A stretch of 64,000 nucleotides of DNA from Manihot esculenta (GCF_001659605.2 NC_035177.2:34922136-34986135), one strand, 5' to 3'. Shown: positions 23,275 through 36,230, counted from the stretch's first letter. Program-made: numbers and translations. The notes: generated by a model not told the origin, from the sequence alone.

Positions 23275-24519
23275 AGCCAGACCTGGATGACCCCATACCT
23301 GGAATATCTGGAAAAAGGAAAGCTCCCTGAAGATAAAGATGAAGCAAGAAAGATAGCAGCTTGTGCCGCTAATTACCAAGTGGTAAGGGGGACCTTATAC
23401 AAAAGGGGGAAATCCAGCCCGTGGCTCCGGTGCGTGAGCCCGGAGGAGGCAATAAAAGTGATGGAGGAGATACACAGGGGAATGTGCGGAGCTCATGAAG
23501 GAGCAGGAACATTGGCCAATAAAATATTCAGGCAAGGATACTACTGGCCCACTGTCAAAAAAGAAACAGAAGAGTTCGTCCGAAAGTGCGATGTATGCCA
23601 GAGATTTGCCAACGCCATCAATGTCCCGGCCACTCCTCAATCTAGCATATCCAGCCCGTGGCCGTTCTCACAATGGGGAATAGATATCCTGGAACCTTTT
23701 TCCAAAACCACAGGGCAGAGAAAGTTTGTAGTGGTGGCTGTGGAGTACTTCTCAAAATGGCCAGAGGCGGCGGCAGTCCCCACAATCACAGCCCGGCAAA
23801 TGATAGATTTTGTGTGGGGGCATATCATCTGCAGATTTGGCGTACCAAGAGTGCTTATCTCAAACAATGGCAGACAGTTTGACTGCAGTACCTTCAGAGC
23901 ATTTACGGCAAACATGGGCATATGGCACAAGTTTTCTTCGGTGGCCCATCCTCAAACCAATGGCCAAACAGAAGTCACCAATCGAGCTATCCTCCAGGGG
24001 CTGAAAAAATGACTGGATGGGGCAAAGGCGAATTGGGCGGACGAGCTCAACAGCATCCTGTGGGCACTACGAACTACCCCTAGGACATCCACTAAGGAAA
24101 CGCCTTTCGCACTCGCATTCGACACTGAGGCCGTAGTCCCAGTCGAGTTACAAGTCCCTATACATCGAGTCCAGTTCAGCAGCGAAAGCTCCAACGAAGA
24201 CAAATTAAGAAGCAACCTGGACGCCCTGGAGGAAATCAGGGAGGAGGCTCAAGTCCGAACTGCCGCTTATCAACAAAGAGCTACCCGTTATTACAACCAA
24301 AGGGTCAGGGAAAGAAGCCTAAAGGTGGGAGACCTAGCCCTGAGAAACCTGGAGGCTACAGGAAAGAGAGCGGCAATAGGCAAGTTAGCACCGACCTGGG
24401 AGGGCCCCTTCAGAGTAGCAAAAGTGGTCAGGCCAGAAGTATACCGAATTGAAGATATGCAGGGAAACCCTGAGCCTCATGCCTGGAATATCCAACACTT
24501 GAAAAGATACTTCCCTTGA
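23275..24519 (+). pseudogene. Tat-2 integrase
   Basis: HHCC region near 23480-23610, first catalytic Asp in WGIDILEPF. Position two is Asn in ISNNGRQF (codon 23863-23865), as in Tat-1, and the Glu follows after exactly 35 residues in GQTEVTN. One in-frame TGA lies at 24010-24012. The C terminus ends HAWNIQHLKRYFP at 24516. The shared Asn at a catalytic position is unusual and is discussed in the findings. Confidence 0.88.
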
Positions 24520-24670
24520 GGTATTGATAAATGCAAAAAACTTATTGTATTTTAAAAGCATGGCAATAAAATAGGCGATGCTTATCGTCTCAATTCATTA
24601 TTTGTCTCTACTCACATTGCTCTCTCATGAAAGAAACAAAAGGGAAAAATGAAACAGGCATAAATGCCCA

Positions 24671-25330
24671 AGACCTCAGTTAGGCACAAAACCAGCTGAG
24701 ATGACGAAGCGCCAGTAAGGCCAATGAGCCTAAATCTTGCTCAAGACCTCAGTTCGGCACAAAACCAGCTGAGATGACGAAGCGACAGTAAGGCCAATGA
24801 GTCTGAATCTTGCTCAAGACCTCAGTTCGGCACAAAACCAACTGAGATGATGAAGCGACAGTAAGGCCAATGAGCCTGAATCTTGCTCAAGACCTCAGTT
24901 CGGCACAAAACCAGCTGAGATGACGAAGCGACAGTAAGGCCACAGAGCCCAAATCTTACAGAAGACCTCAAAGAAGGTACAAGGCCAGCGGATCTCAAAG
25001 ATCTCCCGGAGCAAAAACAGCCAGTGAGGATCTCAAAAAGACCTCCCGGAGCAAAAATGGCAGGCAAGGATCTCAAAAAGATCTCCCAAAGCAAAAACGA
25101 CCAGGATCCCGTAAGATCTCTTGGAGCAAAAACGGTCGGCGGGATCAACAAGATCTCCCCGGAGAAAAAACGGCCAGGATCCCGTAAGATATCCTGGAGC
25201 AAAAACGGCCGGCGGGATCAACAAGATCTCCCCGGAGCAAAAACGACCAGGATCCCGTAAGATCTCCTGGAGCAAAAATGGCTGACGGGATCAACAAGAT
25301 TTCCTCGGAACAAAAATGACCTGGAGCCCT
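24671..25330 (+). repeat. Tat-2 hypervariable tandem repeats
   Basis: Four copies of a 73-base unit (starts near 24671, 24744, 24817, 24890), each with AGACCTCAGTTCGGCACAAA-type sequence, are followed by several copies of a shorter unit with GATCTCCCGGAGCAAAAACG (about 24990-25320). The 73-base unit has no counterpart in Tat-1. The shorter unit is related to the Tat-1 repeats. Confidence 0.9.
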
Positions 25331-26364
25331 GAAACACAGCCCGTATGAGGCTCGTCAAGAAAGTAAGAAATTAAGCGCTGACTTCATAAAAAAGAAGGAG
25401 AATTTCCGAGCTCATGAGCCCGTCGCACAAACAACGCAAAAGCTGTAGCACAAAAAGCCAAGTAAATAACAAAAATCCGAGCTCCTTGATCAGCTGAACG
25501 GACGAACTCACGACAAAAGCAAATGATCCCACCCACAGCTCGGATCAACTCACAATAAACGAACGCTTAGCAAAAATGACCCTGGGAGAGGAAAACGACA
25601 ACACAGCTGAACTCCTCCTCCCAGTGGGGCATACAGCCCACACCGCACCAACTGACAAAGGATAACCTCAAAGGAGATCGGATACCCGAACTCATTACCA
25701 GACAGAAAGGTAAAACCGTCTAAAATAAAGCAGCGCCATTCCAAATGAAGTTTAGGGATTTACCCTCTCACCACTCACGTCATAAATGCTGAGACGGTAA
25801 AAGGGGCAACTCGAGGAGAAATCCAAAAGCATGAGCAGATGAAACCCCAGTTTCAGCCCTTATCAAATCGGAACTAAGGGCAACAAGTCCAGCCCTGCTT
25901 ATCACCTTCAAAGATACACGATCTGACTTATTACTATTAAACAAGGGCTCTATGACCGAGCTTATAATGACGAAGTAATAAGAGAAAAATGAGGCTGTCC
26001 TTGCAAGAATCATAAGAACTTGCAGGTCGAAAGTCCAGTCCCATGTTAAAAACAGAGCTCATGGATAAGGATAGTCCAGCCCAGAAAGAGCTTGCAGATA
26101 AGAATGCCTTAGCAAAATAAATGAGTCTATGAGCCAAAAGTTCAGTCAATTAGTAGAATTTCAGTTCTGATGAGTTTGAAAGCAAAAAGAAGAAAACAAG
26201 CAAAACAAGTAAAAATAAAGTTTCATTAAAAGAAAAGTACATTTATAGCATGTTACAAGTGCCTACTCCACTGAAGGAAAAATTGTCCTTAAAGGACTTA
26301 CACGACCAGAGGTGCTATTATCTAGCATGTTCCCTTTTTAGCTCGGCGGACTTCTTATACTCCC
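25331..26364 (+). other. Tat-2 3' non-coding region
   Basis: No sense-strand coding frame. Scattered GAGCTC-type motifs occur as in Tat-1, and homology to Tat-1 becomes strong from about 26215 onward. Confidence 0.6.
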
Positions 26365-27331
26365 TTAGAGGTCCCCCACTCTCCAGCCGAACTCTATCTC
26401 GTTATTATAGGAGAGCTGAACAAGTTGATCCCCATAAGCATCTCTCACTGTTCCGTCATAAGCAGGCTTTCTGTCGCCCAAGTGTGATGCACGATACACT
26501 CGAGCAAGCCGAGGAAAATTAACGAGGCATTCTGAAAAGCAATAGAACAAGTGAATGTTGCAAACCTACACACATACTATGTTGGACTAATTTTAGCAGA
26601 TTACCCTTGCTTATGTTACATGTGTGAACAACATCTTGTATCTCACAGTAAGCCTCAGAAACCATGTTATTCCATGAGTTTGAGTCAGAAGCAGACATCA
26701 GGGGCACCACGAGAACCTTCTCCTCCTCCCCGGGAGAAAGAAAGACAGGAGCCGATCTTCTGGAAGCCCAAGACTTCTTTGGAGCGCGAACCAAGACAAG
26801 AATTTTGATGAGAATGAGACACTTGCCTCCGACCTTCTCCGCTACACCCCCATCATCCACAAAGCTGAGTTTCCTATCCTCGGCAGTCGGACCGACCTCG
26901 GAAGGGACCCTATAGACATTCCTCACAAAGGCGATCTCAGCCCTGCTAGCAAGGGTCCCCATCTCAGCTATGAAGGCCTCAGGCCTCTCTCCAGAAGCAT
27001 CGACAAAAGACGGGGCAGGCTTCGCTGTCGTCAAACCGGAGTCCTCGCTTGGCCTTGAAGCCCGAGGGAACCTGAGAGCTTGAACAACTAGTGTGGCTGA
27101 GACAGACTTGTCAATACTTGGCTGCCTTGAAGATTCGGCACCGCGAAAGCTCGGCTCCGGAGCTTGGGCAGGAACAAGAGGAGGAGGCCGGCTGGACAAC
27201 CCGAACGATATAACTTCGACCACTAGCTGGGTAAACCCCCCCGCCGATCGTCCAACCAGGAGGGCTTCCGGGGCTACATTTAGATTCCCCCTGGACAGCG
27301 TAAGAATTTTAGGGGGTTCAATCTGATTCAT
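26365..27331 (-). pseudogene. Tat-2 antisense gene (one predicted intron)
   Basis: It starts at ATG 27331 and reads MNQIEPPKILTLSRG, then stays open through the G-run that is broken in Tat-1, to 26519 if unspliced. The 88-base intron-like interval (GT at 26619, AG at 26532-26533) is the same length as in Tat-1. Removing it leads to CLVNFPRLARVYRASHLGDR and a stop at 26365. The total would be 292 residues if the junction codon were sense. In this copy the base before the donor is T, not C, so the spliced junction codon is TAA. That is explained by a C-to-T change at a CpG. The protein family is not recognised. The sequence is rich in Ser, Pro and Glu and lacks an obvious membrane segment. Confidence 0.7.
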
Positions 27332-28050
27332 CTTCACATAAGAAACTGCAAAAAATCCAAAACCAGGGCAAGTCAGAACGGCTCTCAACAAGAATCACAA
27401 AAGCAAGATCAAAACGGACATCTATAAGGGACAAGGTAATAAAATTTTCGGCTCACCTTGACCAGCCCGAATAAGGTACCAAACGGATGCCTCATGAATG
27501 TGAAACCCCCGCTCGGACAGATAGGTTCAAAAGAAAATATGAAGAGAATAAAATTAGTGGCTGACACTTGAGAAGCAATCTCGAAATGCTATAAAAATCC
27601 CATGGAAGAAAAGAAATAAGAGAAAGGAGTTCACACCTGCATGAAGATCGATTATACCAGAGGTATATGGATCAGAAGGAAAGACCCCTCCATCCTGGCG
27701 AAGGTCCTGAAAGGGAAGAAGGGGGCGATATCGAGAGATACCCCGAGAAGGAGGTTCTTATGCTGAACGATGTGATGCTAGACTCTAGGCTAGCGGCGTC
27801 AGGATCCTTAAAGGATATTCATAGAAAAGGAAGGAAGGCGTATCTGGAAAATAAAAGCAAGAAAGTGAAGACGATAGTACGCACAAAGAACAGAGAAAAG
27901 CCAGAAATGGAAAAAGACAGAGGGGACTCGAAAGTCAAAAGGACAAAAAGATGAAAAGGCATTACGAAGGAAGTAGTACATAAACAGACGCGGTCATAAT
28001 GATTCTTGGGATTTACCCCCTCATCAGTCGAAGCAATAACTGACGAGAAT

Positions 28051-28063
28051 GTAAAGGGGCAAT
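28051..28063 (+). promoter_or_regulatory. Tat-2 polypurine tract
   Basis: GTAAAGGGGCAAT lies directly before the 3' LTR. Confidence 0.8.
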
Positions 28064-28560
28064 TGATGACCGCTGGGTTTCTTCACCCCGGACTGAGGCC
28101 AGGCCCATTAGGACAGCCCATAATCCGAAGGATTCTAAATCTCTTTTAAGAGCTAGGTCCAGCCCTCTCAGCTCAAAGACCGGACTCCAGTCAGATTCTC
28201 CAATCAGGCCGGCCTAGCTCATTCGGCCCAATGAACAGATCCCCTCTGGGCCTAGCCTTATTCTTATCTTCTGGCCCAGCTCGGAACCCAGAAGGAGTTC
28301 AGCCCATTTGCTTTGTGGGACCATCCGCATGCGTACCTGGGGAGAATCAGGGGCCGTTATGCATGGGACAGAGATCTGATTCCCTCGTACGTCCGTATCA
28401 ACATAGCAGGGACAGGTGGTCCAATGATACACGTTCTGTTACACGTCACTAACAGCCAAAAGGAAACATATAAAAGGAGAAATACTCTCCTCTAGGTCTA
28501 AACTTTTTCAGTTCTACAGAACCCATTGTAAAACTCTATTTTCTGGATCTCAGATCATCA
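28064..28560 (+). repeat. Tat-2 3' LTR
   Basis: It begins TGATGACCGCTGGGTTTC and ends CAGATCATCA, followed by the TATAT target duplication. Confidence 0.94.
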
Positions 28561-29984
28561 TATATCAATATGATAAGTTTATATCACTTAGGTTATCTTT
28601 CCATTCCATAAGTTTTTTTAAGGTGATATTTTTTGGTTTTGAGAAATTTAAAATTTACCTTCTGCTGCATTTTGTATATTTGATAAACTATGAAACTCAA
28701 CAACCAAGATTGATTATTTTGTTACCATTACATCCTTACCCCTCTCCGTTAAAAAAAATGCATAGGCTAAATTTGATATAACATAATGCATTAAAATACA
28801 GTCAAATATGTAATAAAATCTTTTTTTCTCTCGACTCTTCCATTTTCTATTCTCTCAGAGTACAGGCTAAGTTTTTTATCGCCAACTGCAGTCTTTCCCT
28901 ACCTAATACTCTTTGTCTTTCCTGTGTCAGGATGTGAGTTTTGTTCTTTATGATCCGGGTGAGTTGTATATTACTTTTTCTTTTTCTTTTTTATCTTTTT
29001 CGCATATCTAAGCAAAATAAGAGAGTACTTGGTCTTTTTTATCTGCATGTTTGGGTTTGTTGTGCGTTTCTTTTTTTGTTGTAGATGAGCTTCAAAAGAG
29101 AGTTTTCTTCTTCTGTATATGTTGATGGGAGGACTCAAAGCCTTTTATAGAAGAGCTTAGGCTACAATGAAATTATTTTTACGGCTTCCTCTTTTGAGAT
29201 CTTTAGGTTTCTATTGGTTTTGGTATCTCCGGGGACATTTGCAATGCAACTGAGTTTGTGATGCATCCGGTCCCTCAAAGGACTATAAATGAGCTCTACC
29301 TTACCATCCGCAGATATGTTTGTCTCTCACCACTATTTGGCCCTTTATTCTAGTTTTGGATTTTTCCGATTTTCAACTGGTTGAGACTCATGTGCATACT
29401 GTTGTTTCTTGTTTATTGTTTGAGCCGTTACTAAGAGGTATGCTTGCTTCTTTGGGCGTTAGACAATAACAAACAACATCATTAGCGATGATTTTTCTCA
29501 ATTAATTTTCTTGGAGGATACTTTGAAGAATGCATTTCTTTCCCAATCAATCAACTCGATAGAACTAGTGTTAATGTGTAGGATTCTAGCTTTTTTCTTT
29601 TCTTAGACACGGTGAGCTTAGGAACTTATTTTTATTAGCCGATTTTGGGCTCCTTATCCTAAAACTTAATTTTGAATGAATTGTTCTTAAATATATATAT
29701 ATAATGTCATGCAATTGAATAATATAATGTAATTATTATTATATTATTTTTAGTTGTAAAATAAAAAGATAAATAATTAATAGGCAAAAGGCTCAATGCG
29801 ACTCTTAAAATTATTTAAAAGTGATAAATCAACCCAAAACTTATTAAAATGTAAAAAAATAATCCAATAACATGTCATGTGATATTCAAATAGTGAACGT
29901 TCATTTTGCATATAACTAACCTTTGTTGTCACGATTTAAATCTTTAATGAGTTTAAATTGGGGTTAAAAAGATTAAAGATAAAA
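28561..29984. other. Intergenic DNA, no gene recognised
   Basis: The composition is less AT-rich at about 28830-29650, with pyrimidine-rich stretches. I find no open frame or family. It could be an old repeat or gene relic. Confidence 0.5.
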
Positions 29985-30620
29985 CACTACAAAAAAACAG
30001 TGATTTAGCGACCAAAATTTTGGTCGCTAAAAGGCAGAATTTGGTCGCTATTATGAAATAGCGACCATTTAGCGACCAAAATGAAATGGTCGGTGTTTGG
30101 CCAGTCGCTAAATTTTTGGCGACAATCTAAAAATTGGTCGCTAAAATAGCGACCAATCAGCGACCATTTTTTGGTCGCTAATTTGGTGTCATGACAAATT
30201 AAATATTACAAAATAGCGACCAATCAGCGACCATTTTTTGGTCGCTAATTTGGTGTCATGACAAATTAAATATTACAAAATAGCGACCAATCAGCGACCA
30301 TTTTTTTGTCGCTAATTTGGCGTCATGACAAATTAAATATTACAAAATAGCGACCAATCATCGACCATTTTTTGGTCGCTAATTTGGTGTCATGGCAAAT
30401 TAATTATTACAAAATAACGACCAATCAGCGACCATTTTTTGGTCGCTAATTTGGTGTCATGACAAATTAAGTATTACTAAATAGTGACCAATCAGCGACC
30501 ATTTTTTGATCGCTAAATTTTGATCGCGAAATGATCGCTGTTTTGATCGCTAATTTGATCGCTATTTCGTTATTATTTGATCGCCTCAAAAAAGAGCATT
30601 TGGTCGTTATTTCGTTGCAA
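29985..30620 (+). mobile_element. CACTA-like element terminus with AGCGACCA repeats
   Basis: The sequence starts CACTACAAAAAAACAG, a CACTA-type terminus, and is followed by many TAGCGACCA and TGGTCGCTA motifs in both orientations. About five and a half copies of a 67-base unit lie between 30145 and 30515. No matching right terminus (ending GTAGTG) is visible before FTRB, so the element is probably truncated. No transposase is encoded. Confidence 0.6.
30145..30515 (+). repeat. 67-bp tandem repeat
   Basis: Unit starts near 30149, 30216, 30283, 30350, 30417 and 30484. Each unit contains AGCGACCAATCAGCGACCA, followed by the inverted motif TGGTCGCTAA. Confidence 0.9.
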
Positions 30621-30784
30621 ATTAATAGTAAAATCAAAAAAAATATTTGTTATTTAATTTGCTTTTATGGCTGATTAGTCACTAATATTGACCCAAACTT
30701 CCCATTGAAAGTTTTAAATACAATTACACAAAGGGTGATTTGCAATAGAAATAATAGATTCATCTTCTTCATCGACTCGCTCAG
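30621..30784. other. Short unassigned stretch
   Basis: AT-rich junction between the CACTA-like repeats and the gypsy remnant. No feature is recognised. Confidence 0.4.
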
Positions 30785-30859
30785 TATTTTTTAGAAGGGT
30801 TGGTGGCAAGAGAAGATTGATGGTGGATAGAGAAGATTGATGGTGGATGAGAGTTTTCA

Positions 30860-33628
30860 ATCAGCAAGGTGTTAAATAAGGACGAAGAATAGCCAATGGA
30901 CAGTGAACCAATATATCTAATGGAGCAGGTGGTAAATAAGGACCAGCAGAATCATGTCCCTCATGATATAGCTTAAGAAGGGAAACAAAAAATGGGATGT
31001 AGTTTGGAAGTGGCAGGCAAAACTAGTTCATATGCCAACTTGCCAATGCGCCTTAAGACCGTAAAATGTTTATAAAATCTGGCCAACAATTTTTGGTGGC
31101 GTCTATTGGTAAGGGAGGCTTGGTGATACGGTTGAAGATGAAGTAAAACCTTGTTACCAACTTGGAATGCAAGGTTGCGATGATGCTTATCACAGGAAGC
31201 TTTTATTTTCTGTTGTGCCTTCAATGGATTGGCCCTAATGAGACTGAGAATGGCATCCCGAGTTCGAAAGGCATGGTCAACAGTATCAATTACAGAACTA
31301 CCAGGAGTGTAAGAAAGTAAACAAGGTGGCAAGTGGCCATAAAACATTTCGAAAGGTGTAGCATGTAAGGCATTGTAGCAGTATTCAGCCCATGATAACC
31401 AATCCAACCATTTAGTGGGATGCTCATTAGTGACACAATGGAAATACATCTCTATAATCCAGTTGACCACTTTAATTTAATCATCAGATTAAGGGTGGTA
31501 AGTAGAACTAAAAGATAATTTTGTGCAATGGAAAAGTTTAGTCCAAAAAGAATTAGTGAAAGTAACATCTCGAGTTAATGACAAGTGTTTCAGGCAACCC
31601 ATGTAATTTGAATATGTGATCAAAGAACAAACGGACGACACTTACAATGGTATATGGGTGTAATAAGGGCAGAAAGTGAGCAAATTTAGAGAAACAGTCC
31701 ATCACAACTAATATAACATTTTTCCCTCCTGGAAGTAGGTAGTCCTTCAATAAAATCCAAGGAGATGTTAGCCCATATTTGAGTCGGAAGAGGAAAGGGC
31801 TGAAAAAGAACTGCAGGTTGCAATGTTTCGATTTTGTGCCTTTGGCATACACCACATGCTCTAACAAAATTGCAGACGCGAGCCCTCATGCCTGGCCAAA
31901 ACAAAATCTAGAAAATTCAGTAAATTGGTATGAATTTGTAACATATGGAAATATGAAATAAAGTTTTTTGATACCCTTCATGACCTTAATTATGGAGTGT
32001 TGTCATGGTTGTTTGAATTGAAGGAGAATCTTTTGACAAAAAAAAAACTCTAGTCTTGTAGAAGAGTAAGCCTTACTTATAATCCCAAGTTGGAGCAGCT
32101 GTGCCACCAAAAACTTGTGAGATGAGATGTTGCACGGTAGGAGAATGTTGCTGCTCATAGCGAATTTCATTAAAATACTTAAGTGAGGCATGTAGATGGC
32201 CATTAAGATGGAGTTATCGACATCTCTCCTTCAAAGGGCATTAGCCACAGTGTTGAGTCGACCGACCTTGTATTCTATAGAAAAAGAATATCCTAAGAGT
32301 TTACTAGATCAATGCTGTTGAGAGAGAGAAAGTACTCCTTTTTCTAAAAAAAATTTGAGGCTGTAATGGTATGTGTGAATAATGAAATTGTGACCCCATG
32401 GGTAAGATCACCAATGTTTAATCAACTTTACCAACACAACTAATTCTTTCTCATAGGTTGGAAGGTTGTGATGTCTTGTTGCTATCATTCGGCTAAAATA
32501 AGCCACATGCTAATTAACTTGTAAAAGGACAGCTCCAATGCCAGAATAACCATCACATTCCACAATAAATACTTGTTTAGAAGAGCCAATACTGGTGTAG
32601 TAGTTATCACATGCTTGAGATAGTTAAAAGCCTGAATTGCAGGAATATGTCCATTGGAAGGAGCTCTTATGTAACATGGCAGTGAGAGGTGATGCAATAA
32701 TACCATAGTTTTAAACAAACTTGCAGTAATAACTAGTAAGACCCAAGAACCCCCGCAGCCCACAAATTCTGGCTGGACAAGGCCAATAAAGAACAACTCA
32801 AATTTTTTACTCATCCGTCTACACTCCGTCTTGTGTGATTATGTGTCCAAGCAATTTGGAATTTGGAGCAGCAAGGATTTGAAAGACCAATAGCATATGA
32901 TGCAAATGCTCCACCCAAGTTCTTCTATAAACAAGAATATCGTTACAAAACATTAAAATAAATTTTCGTAATTTGTCTCAAAATACCTCATTTATTAATG
33001 ACTGAAAAGTTAATGAAGTATTGGTGAAACCGAAAGGCATTACTAGAAATCAAACTATCCATGGTGAGTGTGAAAAATTATTTTCTAGATATCAAAAGGG
33101 ATGATGATAGCCGGAGCGCAAATCCAACTTAGTGAAATGCCTAGCATTGCCCAATTCCTCCAACAATTCATCATTGACCGGAATGGAAAATTTACTTTTG
33201 GTGGTCTTGGCATTCAATTTCCTGTAATCTACACATAATTGTTAAGAGCCATCAAACTTGGGCATCAATATTACTGGTGAAGAGAAAGGAGAGTGGCTGG
33301 GTCAAATAATTCCCTATTGCAACATTAATGCACACTGCCATTCTATCTCATCCTTCTAGGAGTGAGGATATCGATAGGACTGAACCACAACTGGTTTTGT
33401 TTCAGATTCAAGGAAAATGCGATCATCACACAACCGTTGAGGTGGTAATTCGGTAGGTTCATAAAATAAGCTTGAAAAGTCGAGCAATAGGTGTTGCAGT
33501 TGTGTGTCACAATCTGGAGATGTGTTAATATGGTTGAATTCGGCTAGTGGAGAAAGGGTAGGGTTTTGAAACCCATGTAATTTGATTTCCTGCCCATGTT
33601 GAGTGAAAGACATATTGCGTACGAACAA
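30860..33628 (-). pseudogene. Gypsy remnant reverse transcriptase, RNase H and integrase
   Basis: Broken ORFs carry the RT N-terminus (PTELPPQR near 33460), RNase H-like segments (32814-32485), the integrase HHCC end (VCQRHK) and core LDFIEGLP (about 31860-31760), and an integrase C-terminal segment (31470-30973) with WLDWLSWAEYCYNA and KLHPIF. Homology can be followed, out of frame, to about 30860. Confidence 0.75.
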
Positions 33629-34900
33629 AATCCCAAAGAGTTGGGCCTAAAGTGCAAAGCCAATTAACACCCAATACCACATCAATTCCACCTAATGGAA
33701 GCACAAACAGATCAGTTGTGATAAGGTTGGGTTCCAATTTTAATGAGACTCCCCAAAAAATTCCTCGGTTGCGTACTTGCTCCCTATTGGCAACTTTAAT
33801 ACTTAACCCATCTTTTCTGTCCATAGATGCTTGAACCTGTGCAACAATGTGTGAAGCAACAAAACTATGAGTACTTCCCGAATCAATTGAAACAAGGACT
33901 TGTTTACCATTCCAGTCCTCTTCCAATTGCATGGTTTGAGCATTGCAAATACTGGTGATGGCTTCGAGTGAAATTTCAAGGAATTGATCCTCAGTAGAAT
34001 CATTCCCTTGACCATCATCGTCTGTTAATTCAATCCAGAATAATTTCTTGCATTGATGTCCACGATTGAATGGCTCTTCACAATTAAAACAGAGGCCTTT
34101 TCTATGCTGGTCCTCCATCTCCTCACGAGTCAAACGTTTGATCATTCAGGAGTTTGCTTGTGAAGGAGATTGAGCTGTCGAATTACCAAAGGATCGTTGA
34201 GCCCCACTCTTCCACTCATAAAGTCTGAACATACTCATAACAGTTGCTAATCAGTTGGTTGATGTAACTCAACCTCCACTGCAGTATAATCATGCAATCT
34301 ACTGAGGTAGAGTTGGCTTTTTTTATCCTAGGTTAAGGAATCTGCCCGAGATTGATAGGTAGCCACAGTACCTGTTTGTTTTAATTTTGCGAGCTCACCC
34401 AGTTTGTTACTACGAATGAATGGTCCAAATCAAAGGTTGGATTGGTTTTTAAATTTTGCCTAGGCAAGAGAAGGAATGTCATTCGTCAATTGTAAAAATC
34501 AAATTAAGCTGTGTGATCCCCTCAAGATGAAAAGATGCCAAACTGACCTTTTCCTCATTGCATGTTTGCTGATGGCGAAAAAAATGTGTATAGCAGCTTA
34601 ACCATCCTAATGGGTCATCTTGGCCATTAAACCTTGGAAAATCAAGCTTGGTAAATTTTGGTATAGTGGTGCTATTACCAACAGTGTCCGAACTTGACCC
34701 ATTACTCCTTTGGCCTTGGGAGTATGAGAATGATTGTTGCCCTCCTGGGTAGAATTGGTAGAATCACCACTAAGAGCTTCAAACTTGGTGTTCAAGTCAT
34801 CTTGATGAGCCTTGTTGGCAACCTGCTCTTCAAGGAAAAAGGTAAGGAGTCCATCAAGCTGTTGTTGGATTGATTCAGCCATAATACCAGGCTCTGATAC
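33525..34900 (-). pseudogene. Gypsy remnant gag and protease
   Basis: The N-terminal gag part starts near 34879 (MAESIQQQLDGLL). The later part (34145-33525) has the zinc knuckle CFNCEEPFNRGHQC, then a retropepsin motif VSIDSGSTHSFV and GIDVVLGVNWL. The region between is frame-broken. Confidence 0.8.
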
Positions 34901-34905
34901 TAAAA

Positions 34906-35338
34906 TGTTAAGGTCTTGCAAAATATATCTAGTTATGGGTATGTGAGGTGAGGAATCGGGTGGGAAGGAAGAGTGAAAAGGTATTTTCTTCTTGCAACCT
35001 ATTGTGAAATTTAATAAGATTCATTAGAAAAAACCTGAACCTCTTGAGTTGAGTACTCAAAGATTTTTGAAAACTTTTTTGATATCTTTTTTATTAACTT
35101 ATGGTCTTTAAATACAAATGGAGATGTAACTATTTCCTACAAATGAGGAAATAGAAAAATTATGGAGGATAATCCTCCTACAACTTAGGAATAGAAATAT
35201 TTAAAAAATTGAACATAAAGCATAAACTGAACCCATTAACACATAAGCTGAATCCACTAAAACATAACAGCAATAGTTAAGGAATCCACTAAAGCATTAC
35301 AACATCCATTAATGCTTGATGTTTCTTCTTTTTATCAT
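34906..35338 (-). repeat. 5' LTR of the minus-strand gypsy remnant
   Basis: The inner edge is set by CA (TG on the plus strand at 34906), next to a PBS of the form TAGTATCAGAGCC (34890-34902), which resembles the common TGGTATCAGAGC initiator-Met site. The outer edge is a guess at a CA dinucleotide because there is no partner LTR. Confidence 0.5.
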
Positions 35339-36230
35339 GATTGAACTGTTGGTACTGTTATAAGGACTTAATAGGTAGAAGTTATAATAGCTAGTATCAA
35401 TAGTGACTGAGTGGTGGTAATAGTGGCGGTAATAGAGTGATAATGACGGTGGCAATGATAAAAGTGAGAGTAACAACAATGATAATAACTATAAATAATA
35501 TTGTTTGTTATAATATGTTACTTATGGAGTAATTGATTATATTATATAATTTTGATTCATTATATCAATATTATTTTTATGGTACACAATAAAATAATTT
35601 AATATGTATTATAATCACGATTATATTGATTGCATCATACTAAATGTGGCATTATAGCAATAACATAACCACCATAGGCTGTAATATGATTGAGTGGTTT
35701 TTATTTCATTATTAATTTTTTTAATAATTTTTTATTTAAAATAAAAAGTTAAAATTTTTTTATTTAAAATAAAAAGTTAAAATTTTCTAAACTTAAAAAA
35801 ATTTTAATGTTAAATGAAATAAAAATTATAATTTTATAAAAAATTATTTTTTTTTTTGTTGTAAAGTGAATTATATCAAACATGAACTATATGAATTGTA
35901 ATGAATATAATAAATTTTAAGCCACAACGTTCACTATGAAATCCAAAGGGTGTAATTATTTCACCTGAATTTACAAAACATATCTATGAATTTTCAACCA
36001 TTTGATTAAATTAGAGTAGATAAATTTGAATTTGAACACATCAAATAATATTTAAATAATATAATATTTAAATAAAACTAACTTGTTTCAATTTAAATTT
36101 TAAAATACAAAATTAAAAGAACCAGCTCAAGAAATAAAGCAAAAGGAAGCCCTTTGAAAGTAATGGTAATGGGGCACGGTTGTGGTTTGTGTTAGTTGTT
36201 GGCCGATATTTGCAACGAGTGGCTGCCACG
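35339..36230. other. AT-rich region upstream of FTRB
   Basis: Intergenic, with trinucleotide-like GGTAAT/GTGATA repetition at about 35400-35490. It probably includes the distal FTRB promoter. No gene seen. Confidence 0.5.

Larger units (their letters stand above)
18357..28560 (+). mobile_element. Tat-2: Ty3/gypsy LTR retrotransposon, Tat lineage
   Basis: This second element of about 10.2 kb is in the same orientation as Tat-1. LTRs at 18357-18846 and 28064-28560 are flanked by a perfect 5-bp target duplication, TATAT (18352-18356 and 28561-28565). Its protein domains are very close to Tat-1, but its LTRs share only the termini and part of the R/U5-like region, so it is a different subfamily or a recombinant. 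Numerous in-frame stops and one frameshift inactivate gag-pol. Confidence 0.94.
30785..35338 (-). mobile_element. Decayed minus-strand Ty3/gypsy element, one LTR only
   Basis: Read on the minus strand, the order is LTR (about 35338-34906), PBS, gag, zinc knuckle, protease, RT, RNase H and integrase, ending near 30860. The zinc knuckle is CFNCEEPFNRGHQC, as in chromovirus-type plant elements. Every domain is split by stops or frameshifts. I find no second LTR on the left, so the 3' end is deleted and the right-hand LTR edge (35338) is only approximate. Confidence 0.8.

Noticed and set aside
30145..30515. Regular repeats considered as a CRISPR-like array
   Set aside because: Head-to-tail 67-bp units without unique spacers, in a eukaryotic genome; they are tandem repeats.
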